From Capsicum annuum (lineage: Eukaryota; Streptophyta; Magnoliopsida; Solanales; Solanaceae), in contig NC_061118.1 of NCBI RefSeq assembly GCF_002878395.1, forward strand, positions 130,805,435-130,869,434: a stretch of DNA of 64,000 nucleotides. Direction: 5' to 3'. The notes under the pieces were generated by a model. The model was not told the origin of the DNA, did not search any database, and worked only from the letters and a program-made list of their open reading frames with translations. Position numbers and translations under genes: made by a program. Of the stretch, positions 21,902 through 33,400 are shown piece after piece; within the stretch, counting starts at the first letter, position 1, and every line of letters begins with the position of its first letter.

Positions 21902-22530
21902 AAAAATTTAAGCTTTGTAGGAGGGGATATGTTTCAGTTTATTCCCCATGCTGATGCTATTTTGCTTAAGGTATGCACAAAAGTTTTATTCTTAACATGT
22001 CCTTCAAAGTTCTATTTTGCTTTATGCTAAAGGTATTCAAAATAGAAAAAGTAAACACATGAAAAAGCTAACGCGATTCAACATGTACTATATAGAAATA
22101 AAAGACGATTTTGATCTTGTATATATAGTGTAATTTTCTAATTAACTCTTGCGACGCTGAGTATTTCTAGTTTGTATAGTAGAGGCTACAGGTCACTGAT
22201 TATGATATTTGAGAAAATACGACTTTTTGCAGCTAGTTATGCATAATTGGAGCGACGAAGATTGTGTAAAGATACTAAAGAGATATAGAAAAGCTAGCAC
22301 GTATAACGATGAAAGAAGAAAAGGGAAGGTCCTTATCATTGACATGGTATTGAATAGAGATGAAGATGAAGTAGACATGACTGAAGTGAAGCTCCCTTTT
22401 GATGTACTGATGATGGTGATTCTTGCCGGGGGAGGGGGTAGAGAACTGAGAAAAAATAGGAAAGGATATTCCTAGAGTCTGGCTTCATGAGCTACAAGAT
22501 TATTCTTTTTCTCTTTCTCTACTAGCAATG
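21902..22530 (+). pseudogene. O-methyltransferase (COMT-like) 3' fragment
   Basis: Two exons are visible. 21902-21970 reads NLSFVGGDMFQFIPHADAIL and ends at a GTATGC donor. 22233 onward, after TTTGCAG, reads LVMHNWSDEDCVKILKRYRK, then KGKVLIIDMVL and LPFDVLMMVILAG. These are the SAM-binding and catalytic-loop parts of plant class II O-methyltransferases; the catalytic His is in MHNWSDED (usually LHDWSDE). The frame then breaks near 22450 and continues out of frame as ERIFLESGFMSYKII after a stop in a Trp position (EKEWE to EKxE). The N-terminal dimerisation half is missing. It is a pseudogene of an enzyme that methylates phenolic substrates; the actual substrate cannot be told. Confidence 0.78.
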
Positions 22531-22544
22531 TTGACATTATCTTT

Positions 22545-23120
22545 TATTGACAGTTTTCTTTTTTATATTTAACAAATAGGTTGTGTTAGAATAAGAATAG
22601 TACTTAATAGGGCTTATTTGAATAAGAATAGTACTCTTGTTGTTAATGCCGTGATTATTATGTATTAAACTAGTAGGAGTATTAAATATGCCGTATAATT
22701 ACATGTACTACTTATACATAGGATTAAATAAATAGAAACGATTAAGTCTTTTCTATCAAATGATTGACTTTAATAGAAATTCATAAAGTCTTTAATTAAA
22801 AACTGAACTACCGAAAGCAACTGCGATGGAATAACAAATCAAAACAACAATCTGCATTTCAACAACAACAAAAAATCGAGTGTAATCCCACAAGTGCAGA
22901 AACTAAAAAAAAAATGTGCATTTCATCAAAAGAAATTGAACCATTATCTAAAAGGTAAAATAAAGATATCCACATTGCAAAGGCCTATTACAAGACCTCT
23001 AACTTGACACAATAGAAATTACATAGTACAAGTAGAAATTATCAAAGATTTCAAATCTAGTAGCACAAAATTTTTTTGGTTCAATTGGTGATAGGGTATT
23101 ACAAGATGGGAAACCGAACC
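22545..23120. other. Non-coding stretch with no recognised feature
   Basis: AT-rich sequence between the O-methyltransferase fragment and a short repeat cluster. It holds only a small direct repeat near 22600-22640 (AATAAGAATAGTACT twice). No gene, RNA gene or transposon end was recognised. Confidence 0.35.
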
Positions 23121-23121
23121 C

Positions 23122-23290
23122 TCACCAACAAGGTGAAAGTTTCGCTAACCAACCAACTGAGCTGCTAAGTTTCCTGCTAGCACAAAATTCAGGTAAACCA
23201 ACTAAGCTACTGAGATTTCCCAATAACACAAAGTTCAAATAGTCAATCAACCGAGTTACTAAGATTTCTAGTAACATAAAACTTTTAATT
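23122..23290. repeat. Degenerate tandem repeat, about 50-base unit, three copies
   Basis: Units share a core like CCAACTGAGCTGCTAAGTTT, then CTAGCACAAAATTCA. Copies start at about 23150, 23196 and 23244, each ending in (AC)AAA(A/G)TTCA or a variant. They are clearly diverged from each other. The function is unknown. Confidence 0.6.
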
Positions 23291-23562
23291 TCAGTCAAGA
23301 TTTACTTTTTTCATGAAATCAAGAATGTGGGATTATTCAAAATTCACTTAGAAACACACAACTAACAAAATTAAAACTTCTTAACTATACAACCATCAAT
23401 CTGACAAATCCCTAAACATAACTCCCAAAAATACAATAACTTTGTATTATGAGTTAAAACCTTAAACGTAAACAACAAAAAAAATATTTAAATACCCAAT
23501 TTAAAAATAAAAAAAAAGATAAAATACATGTAAATGACAAACTGAATTTAGTAGCAACTTAC

Positions 23563-23690
23563 CTCAACAATGATGTCAATTAAATTTGAAGGCAAAAGTC
23601 CCGAAGAGTTGGAAGCAACATCTACTGAGAGGTGTGCTATTTCTTCATGAGAAGCAACATCCACTTTTTCTGTTAAGTGAGTTTGAAATT
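23563..23690 (-). CDS. Candidate orphan exon (unrecognised)
   Basis: The minus strand has an open stretch reading EKVDVASHEEIAHLSV, then DVASNSSGLLPSNLIDIIVE, directly followed by a GTAAGT donor at 23562-23557. VDVAS occurs twice, from an internal duplication of GATGTTGCTTC. Upstream, at 23700-23790, the minus strand is pyrimidine-rich like a 5' leader. No downstream exon or protein family is recognised, and no start codon is obvious. It could be the first exon of a lost gene or chance. Confidence 0.25.
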
Positions 23691-24473
23691 TTGAGAGAAA
23701 TTGGATGAAGGGGAAGAGGAGCAAGAGAAAGGGTTTTGAGAAATGAGGAAAAAAGATGAACGAGAATTAATTGACGAAAATTCTGGGAAAAAAAAGAGAA
23801 ATTAAAAAAACTCTAAATAAAGATTAAAGATAAATAGATTTAAAAAGGGAAAAAATGAAGAAATAGATAATAGTTGAAAAAAAAAAAAGAGAAGAAAAAA
23901 TAGACAAATAAATTAAAACATGAAAATAAAGTTAAAGGAAAAAATAAAAATTGAAAATAATAAAAATTACAATAATAATTTTTTTAAAAAAAGAGTGAAA
24001 AAAAGTAGAATAATAAAAGTAAAGGAAAAATAATAAAAAATAAAATTTAAGAAATAAATGAGTATGAAAAGGTTAAAAATATATTTGAGGTATGGAGGGG
24101 CAAAATGATATTTTTAGTATGTTAAAAAATAAGAAAGGCTATTCTTCAAATACAATATCATTTGAGATCAAATATTTAAAGCTTTCTATATTTGGGTCCA
24201 ATTTTCTTGTATTACTATTAGATAATGCCTCGACTCGGATCCCGACTCGCACGCCCAACTCGACACATTGACCCGTGATTTGAGATGCAATGTGTTAATT
24301 CAACAATTTTATCAAGGACTAGTGAAGTAAATATTGGTACTTCCACATCCATGTCACAGCAGCATACAGAGAGAGCCTCAGAAACACCAGCAAACTCTCT
24401 AAACTCCCTTTGATCCTTTACGCTTTGGAATTCCATAACCAAAACTGAGATCCAGCGAATCAAGATCCAGTCA

Positions 24474-27400
24474 ATGGCTCCTCCAGCTCAAACTCATCGA
24501 TCACCTTCACCTTCTCAACCTTCCGGGTAACTATTCTTCCTTCCTTTATATTCTTTTTCAGGTACCCTTTTGGAAAAAGCCATGAAATTGACTGTCTTTA
24601 GTTGAATTCTCGAAATAACCAAGTTGAAAATACTACTGAACTACTCAAGAATCGATTAAAATTGGCTTTTCTGATTTTGATCATGATGTGGGCATTACTT
24701 ACATTGATCTAAAAAGTTTCCAATTTAAATTGTAATGATTGTATCATATTTCCTATTTTATTATAATTGCATAAGGTAATTTTCTTGTTGATAATGAGCT
24801 TTGTTTGCTTGTAATGGATTCTGGTGAAGAAAGATTAGGGATTCTGGAATGGGAAAGATTGGAATTTTATGTACAATATGAAACGTATATAATTGTGCTG
24901 ATGTTAATTTTGATTGGGGCAGAAAAGGGGAAGTTTCAGATTTGAAGATGCAGCTTAGACAGCTGGCAGGTAGTCGAGCTCCGGGTACTGATGATGCAAA
25001 GAGGGAGTTGTTTAAGAAGGTGATTTCGTGTATGACAATTGGGATTGATGTTTCTTCAGTTTTCAGCGAAATGGTTATGTGCTCAGCAACCTCAGACATT
25101 GTGCTGAAAAAAATGTGCTACCTTTATGTTGGTAACTATGCTAAACACAACCCAGATCTCGCACTTTTGACCATTAATTTTCTTCAGAGGGACTGCAAAG
25201 ATGAGGATCCCATGATTCGGGGTTTGGCTCTACGGAGCTTGTGTTCTCTGCGGGTGACAAATTTGGTCGAGTACTTGGTCGGCCCCTTGGGTTCAGGGTT
25301 GAAGGATTCAAATGGTTATGTTAGGACAGTTGCATCCATTGGTGTTCTGAAGTTGTATCATATCTCAGCATCAACCTGCATGGATGCAGATTTTCCTGCC
25401 ACGCTTAAGCACTTGATGCTGAATGATCGAGATGCTCAGGTTTGGCATTGTAATCTACATGACATCTTTCTGCTTTTTATATATTTCTTGTGCTTGAGTT
25501 TTTCAAAGCAATTATCACCTACTATTTGGTTGCTACATGACTTTCAATGACAACAAAGTAGTTGTTCACACTATTTTGATGTAATCATAGATTTCCCTCT
25601 TTTGTGGTTATAGTTTTTCCTTCTCTCTCTAGGCCATTTGGTAGCATTTCATCATAGATGGATCTTGAGAACAAAGAATTTGAGGAAGAGGAGAGTCAGC
25701 TAATCACCTATTAGTTGGTCCCCAATGTGCATATATGTGGGAGATGTAGACCATCTCTTGTGCCTTACTAGGTGTCATGGCCTAGTCTTCTTCATGATCA
25801 TCTCTTGGGAACTTCTTCATGGCCTAGACACCTCATTAGACCCAAACTTCTCTTTCGGAAATTTAATGGTATTAACCCCCTTCCCCCGCACCACCAAAGG
25901 GATATCCCATCTCCCCATCCCAACTCTCAATTCCTCCCGAAAAGCCTCCTTAGTGAATTGTTTCAAATTTTACCTCCAAACATTTTCATTTAACCAAGGG
26001 TAAAAATGTCTTTTCGCCTTAAGTTTGAAAACCCTACGCTTTGATCTCCTTCTAGCTGTTACATTCTTAAACCCAATCTTTTTCGGTAAAGAACTCCGGG
26101 AGTCAAACTTTTCCTCCTCAAACTGCAAACCCTGCACCTTCACGTTACTCTCCCGCCCCTTCATTCTCTTCTTTTCTCTCCCTCACCCTCACTTCATGTC
26201 TGAACTTGGGAAACATCCAGATTCGAATCTCCAAAGCTCCATCATCAACTACCACTGAAACTGGAACTTTGCCACCTTTATTCACTAAAACCCTCACTCT
26301 TGTCAGATCATGCATGCTACAAACAACATCCATAAAGCCTGCACATAGATCTTCAACTTTCTTAAAGAGGTCATAGCACCACAAGTGTGCCGGTAACCCC
26401 ACCAAGTTTATGATTGTAGAGTTACTAGATGATAGTGGATTAGCACACCCAACCCCTTCTGCCCAATATTCCAGTCTCACATAGTTCCCTCCTAGCCATC
26501 TCCTTCCTCCTAGAAGAACTAAAGAAGCTTGCTCCTCGTTCCCCCACCTGAGAAATTTTCATGCCACCTTCTACACCCCATACCTCTACAGCCCAATTTC
26601 CAACCGCCCCTGAGAGCCCACCCATTTGAGAATGATCCAACCAAACAAGATTTCAAAAAGACCATTCTTCTTTGTATATGCTCATCTGAAACAGAGAAAC
26701 AAGACTCATTTCCTGATTTCAGCTTCCGACACCTTCCCAGCTCTAGTACTGGCCAAGAGATGGTATCTTTAAGACTTACGACCAGTTCTCTCAGCCTCTA
26801 GAGAGAAGTTATGTGGTGTATTTGTTGTAGCTATGTAGAACACTTGAGGGTCATCTATAAGAGAGGATGTTTCAAGTATCTCGGGTCCTTAACCCAAGGT
26901 AATAAGGAAATTGACGATGACGTCACACATTGTATTGGTGCGAAGTGAATGAAGTGGAGGCTCGCCTCTGGCGTCTTGTGTGATAAGAAGGTGCCGCCGA
27001 AACTTAAAGGTAAGTTCTACCAAATGGTAGTTCGATCGAGTATGTTGTATGGTGTGGAGTGTTGGCCAGTTAAGAACTCGTATGTTCAAAATATGAAAGC
27101 TGCGAAACTAAGGATGCTGAGATGGATATGGGGGCATATTAGGAGAGGTAAAATTAGGAATGAACGTATTCAGAATAAGGTCGGAATGGTCCCATGGTGG
27201 ACAAGATGAGAGAAGTGAGATTGTGAGGGTTTGGACTATGTTGCTCGGACTCTTCAAAAATGCCAGTGGGTGCGTGTCGGATTATCCAAAAGTAGTGTAT
27301 TTTTGGAGAATCCTACACGGGTGCGGCATCAAAAGTGAAGAGTCTGCGCAACTTAGGGTTTGGACATGTGAAGAAGAGATGAATATATGCCCCAGGGAAG

Positions 27401-30400
27401 AGGTCTAAGAGGTTGACGATGGTGAGTTGAGAGAGGTAGAGGTAGGCCTTGAGAGGAGGTGATTAGACAAAACACGACACGTCTTCAGCTTACCAAGGAC
27501 ATGAATGGATTAGGGTGGAGGGTTAGTAGGTAGTTGGGCGTGTTGATTTTTTGTCAGATAGGCTTGGTGGTTGTTTGGAATACCGTATCTGTCCTATCGT
27601 TTCTACTTTCTTACCAGTAGTATTAATACTATTCTCGTAGTTTCCTGTCCTTCATTTTCGGTTACCACATATGTTTCTGGTGCCTTGGTTTACATTTCTT
27701 ATTTTGTTTATTTTTCGTCGTTTGTGTTGTGTAGTTCTCTTTTCTAAATGGATGAATTGTTTTCCTTATTGGTTGTCATGTCTCCTTCATTTTCGTATTT
27801 CTTCTTTCAAATTGATTTAAAATGCTTTTCTTGAGCTGGAAACAACTTCTCTATCTCCACAAGATAGGGTTAAGGTCTGCGTACACTCTACCTTCCTCAG
27901 ACCTTGCTTGGACTTTAACAGGTCCACGCGGATCTATCTGAAGCATCTTAAGTGGTCTAGAAGTACTCACCTGCTTCTTCCGCTTAAGGGAAGACTTGGT
28001 TTGTTTGCCCTTAACACAGGCATTACAAACCTTGTTGTCTAGAAATTTCAGCGTTTGCATTCCATAGACCAAGTCCTTTGAATTCAACTTGTTTAGCAAA
28101 GTGGAACTTACAATTCCCAACATTGTATGCCATAAATCAGCATCTTCACTTTGAACATTTCAGCAAGTTAATTCCCCTTCAGCCACAGACTCTAAATCAG
28201 CCACATACCTATTTTTGACCCTCTTGTCCTTGAGAATAACTCTCCTAGATTTCAATCTTTACACAGAACATCAATCAGCTGAGAATTTGACCTCGTTACC
28301 TTGGTCACAGATTTTAGAAATAATTAAAGACTGTACTTTATGCCATTAACATAGTAAAAATCTTATATTACTTGATTGGGAGATCTTCCAATCTTTCCCA
28401 CACCATGAATATAGCCTTTTTTACCATTTCCAAAAGTGATATCTCCACCATAAAGTTTCTTAAGAGAAAAAAAGCAGTCAGTCCTCACTGTCATATGCTT
28501 TTAACATCCACTATCCATGAACCACTTCTTATTACATTCCCCTACTCCAACCTGCAAACATAGTCATTTCTTACATTTAAGAACCCACTTGAGTTTGAGT
28601 TCGCAATAGGAAGACAAAGGTGGGATCAAATCTTTCTTGGCCCATCTAGGTAGAGTGTTCCTCTTCATCAAATTTTTCAAGGACATGAAATCCTTAGGAT
28701 AATAGCTCTCCTACTAGATGTATTAAGTACTTCTCATTTTATCTCTAACCTAATGGTAAAAGTTTTCCTTCAAGTGTCCATCTTTTCCTCAATGACTACA
28801 TAGAGGTGTACATACCATTTCTAATACTATGAGTAGGATTCCCATGAGACCCAAGGTATTGGGTTTTGTACTGATATCCAAGCACTTTAGCATTATTGAC
28901 AATCTGACTTGTTAAATTAGAAAGGTTTTGAGAGGATGTGGTCCATTTTAGTGATTTACTAAGTTCATCCCTTAGACGGACAAAGTCCCTTTCTAATTCC
29001 TCATTCTTATAAAGTGTAGTCATAAGATGATTTTGAGAATCCCTCAACTTTTCCTCTATCTTAATTTGGAGACTTGAGGCTTCTTTATTCCCTTTACTAT
29101 CAGAATCATCCACTTTCTTAAGTTTATTCATTAAACTCAAATTTCCTAATTTCAACTTAGTACATTGTTCCCTTATTTCAGATATCTAGAAATTTAAAAC
29201 AATTAATACAAGCTCCTAATTTTTTACTTTCTCTTTAGAGTATTTTTATCAATAGTCAGTTCATACACAAAATCAATCAACATATTTGCTAGTTTCTTTC
29301 TCTTTCTAGAAGAGTAATTATCTAAATTTTCCTTATTGTAAGAAAGAGTTACCTCATATTCCTCTTCATCTATAGTGTTTTTCATGAGATCAAACAATAA
29401 ATCATAGGTAACTTTACACTCCTCCACAAAAAACACAGACATATCTTCTTCCTTTTCAGCTTCATTAGATTCACGGGAGGAATCTCCCCACATTGGTAGC
29501 GCCTTCACTGGGTATGTTGTTGTTGATAGTGATTTTGTTAAGTTGCAATATAGTCTCTGGTTTCTTATTTTTAGTGCATCCAGGAGGTGCCTTTGTGTAT
29601 TGATGATTGGGTGTTGTTCTTTCATAGAGAACTATATTTTGGTGTAGGTTCTCTACTTTTAACATACGATGTGTATGTGGGATTTCACCATTATTAATAG
29701 AATATTTACCTTATCCCCTCAAAAAATATTCCTTAGGAAATTAAATTCTATTTTAGTTAAAAAATTATTTGCATAACCTAATTAGCATAAGAATTATTTT
29801 GCTATCATATTATACATTGTTTAAGACTCCTATCTGAGAAGCGTATCTCGTACATTGTTAATCAAGAAGGTTCTTCTATATTTTCACAAGTTTCTTTAAT
29901 GTTGGCAATTTTTGGAAGCTAGTTTACTTTTGACAACAACAACAACAACAACAGACCCAGTGTATTCCCACAAAGTGGGGTCTGGGGAGGGTAAAATGTA
30001 CGCAGTCCATACCGCTACCTTAGAGGAAGTAGAGAGACTGTTTCTGATAGACCCCTGGCTCAAGATAGAGAATAGTATACCAAGGTTGTTATGAAACATG
30101 AAACAGGATGGATAGCATAACAAAAATAAGAGATAAGAAATAATAACAATTTATATCAGGGAAATAGGAAATAAGAGAAATACGAACAATACGAAATATG
30201 AAAAGAAAAACGAATACCTCTGTAGTAGTAACATACACTCACAGACCTAAGACACCCACCACACCCAAACTCTCCTAACACCTAGCCACAACCCACCACA
30301 CCCAAACTCTCCTAACACCTAGCCACAACCCACATATCCACTCTAGCCTTCTACCCTAATCCGTGACCTCCACACCTTTCTGTCTAAGGTCATGTCCTCA

Positions 30401-33400
30401 GTAAGCTGAAGCAACTCCATGTCATGCCTAATCATTTCCCTCCGGTATTTCTTTGGCCTACCTCTACTCCTTCTTAAGCCATCCAAAGCTAGCCTCTCAC
30501 ACTTTCGAACTGGGGCAGTCGTGCCCCTCCTTTTCTTTTGAGAGAAGAGAAAATCTTCTGCTGGTTTATGGATTTCTGCCGGAACATGTTTTGCAAAAAT
30601 TTGAGTACACTTCTGCTAAGTTGCTCGGACTCTTCAAATATGTCTATTGGTGCGTGTCGGATCTTCCAAAAATAGTGTATTTTTGAAGGATCTGACACGG
30701 GTGCGGCAACATTTTTGGAGAGTACGAGCAACTTAGCACTTCTGTATTCTTCCTTAGGTGTGTTGCCTCTAAATTCAGGTTGATGGAAGTTCCTGTGTGG
30801 TTATTTTTGTTTGTTGATGTTAGATGGTGTTGCTGCCATGTGACCAGGAGGTCTTGGGTTCAAGCCTTGGAAACAACCTCTTGCAAAATGCAAGGTAAGG
30901 CTGAGTACAATACACCCTTGTGGTGGGGCCCTTCCCCGGACACCGTGCATAGCAGTAGCTTTAGTGCACCAGCTTGCCCTTTTTATGTTAGATGGTGTTG
31001 AAGTTCTTGTTTTTACCATCCCAGATACGTGCTACGTTCAAGAATAGTCTTCAGATGTCACTTAAGTTTGTATTGTGTATATATTGAATGCCTCTACTCC
31101 ACGAAAGATTGACATTTCTTTCCCATGTCTTCATCATTTGCTTCACACAATTATTAAGTATTGATCCAGAACCCTCAGGGGTTGGCCTGGTGGTAATTGG
31201 CTTGAGCCTTGAGGTCAAGGTCTCAAGTTCGATTTCCACTGGGTGCAAACAATTTCTGAGGGCCATCGGACTGGGTGAAACCCTGAATTAACCGTGGTGC
31301 ACTTGCTGGAAACTCCTTGCCGAGGGCCTGTGCACCCCCGCGATTAGTTGGACTCGAAGAGTACTCAGACACCCGGTGCAAGTCAAAAAAGAAAAAAAAA
31401 GAAGTATTGATCCAGTTCCCAATATGCTTAAGATTCTCCAATCATGGTTTATTTCCATATACATGCGTCAACATGGAATGCTTTTCAACAAATCTCAAAG
31501 CTCTTTACTTAACACGAGAAACCATTAAGCAACTCTAATTTCATGTGCAAAAAGGCAGTCCTTTCATTATCTTTAGACTTACCGTTTACTCATATCATCT
31601 ATCTTCTTTCTTCAGGTTGTAGCCAACTGTTTGTGCGCTCTACAGGAAATCTGGGGTTTGGAAGCAACCAAATCTGAGGAAGCAGCAACAGAAAGAGAAA
31701 CCCTGCTAAGCAAGCCACTTATTTATTACCTTTTAAATAGGTAAATTGCTGTCATAATTATTTGATTGAATAAAATATCCTATCTGCTTTTTTACTTTTT
31801 TGCAATCAGGTCTCTGTACTTTATGGAATAAATCAACTCTGTGTACTCATCAAACAGAAAAAAGAAACCAGTATGTGGTTGTATTTTCTGCAGTCAAATC
31901 TGAATTACGTTGAAATGTGCTTTATGTCTGTCTTGGTGTGATGCTGTTTTTTTGTTCTTTCTTACATTAACTTATTGGTTTTCTTCATTAGGAAGGTCTT
32001 GCATTTGTGTGACTTTGAGGATTTCAAGTAGCTTCACTTGTTTGAAAGCTATAGAACAGAAGTGTTGCTGGTAAATCTGCATTCCTAAAGACAAACATGC
32101 TTTTAGTTTAGTAAAAATGCAGAGATCTTTAATAGTTTCTTCTGCTCAGGTTAGAAAGACCAGTAACAAGAAATCTATTGTCATCTTCAGGCACTCTATG
32201 ATAATGTAGAATTTTTTGGATATAAAACACAAATCTAGAATCTTGTTGATTGTGAAAAAGTACAGTTACATGCACTTGTTTATGCATCGTCTTTCCTGGA
32301 GGGAATATGTTATAGGATAATTGTCTGTCATAGGAGAAGGATGTTCTTACTGAACGTTTTTGTGAATTCCTTTACATTTGATTATTTATGAGCTCTTGGA
32401 ATTCATGCAAATTTAGTCAAAAAGTAGGTGCAACTGAAGAAAAAGATCTATACATGCAATGCTTAGCAATATGTAGTCACGTACTCATGTTAGTATGTTT
32501 ACTTTAGTTCATATTCTATCTAGTAGTCTTCTACAGATTTATAGGCCTGTAGAAAAATATTGGGAACTTCTGGTACTTTTTAATTTATTTTTAACTTGTA
32601 TTATATTGTCTGGAAATGAAGTTCAAACGGAGTTACATGGTTAATGAAGATTAATATAACAGACTCCAATTTACTTGTGATTGAGACATATTAATTGTTG
32701 TTGAAAGGTGCTCGTCATGAAATAACTATGCTGGTAGAGTTGCAGTTTTCTGATGTATTCAGATGGAGCATGATACTATAATGTTCAGAAACAAAATCAT
32801 GCAACTAGCTTTGATTTGGGACATATACAGCTTAATTATGCTAGTTCATGAGCCGATGATTGCCCAAAATCATATACGAAGATAACAATCTATTTTCTCA
32901 ACTAATACAGGATCTATTAATACCTCCTCGCATGTCCAGGCTTGAACAATTAGAGTGTGAATAATATAATATAAGAATCCAATGATAGGGGACAACGACA
33001 ACTTGGACATATTTGTTTGTAGTACTCATGTAAATAAAAAGTTCTTTTGGCTTAACTTAACCCCAAAGGCAATCATGAGGTGAGAATTTCCTAAAGATAT
33101 ACAAGGAGACAACAACTCATTTCCGATCTATATAGGCCACATAACAAACCTCTTCCTCTCTACATGCCGGCCTGGACCTTTAGAGGGTGAACAACATAAT
33201 CTGGGCTCCCAGTGTTGGATAAACCAAGCATTGATATATGCCTCGCTCTGACACCATATAAGAAAAATGGGTTGTAGGTCTAACTCAGCCTCAATAGCTA
33301 GTAGCTTATAAAGTAAGGATTGCCCAAGACCATATAATGAAACAACAAAAGCCATTCTCTTGACCAGCTAGGGATACTTAACAGCTATGTTGCTCAGACT

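Noticed and set aside
8400..24215. Possible pairing of the AT-rich segment at 8430-8560 with 24060-24215 as the ends of one very large element
   Set aside because: Only short phrases look alike and they do not align as inverted or direct repeats.
33128..33355. 75-codon minus-strand frame in AP4B intron 3
   Set aside because: Lies within a diverged dispersed repeat and has no recognisable domain.
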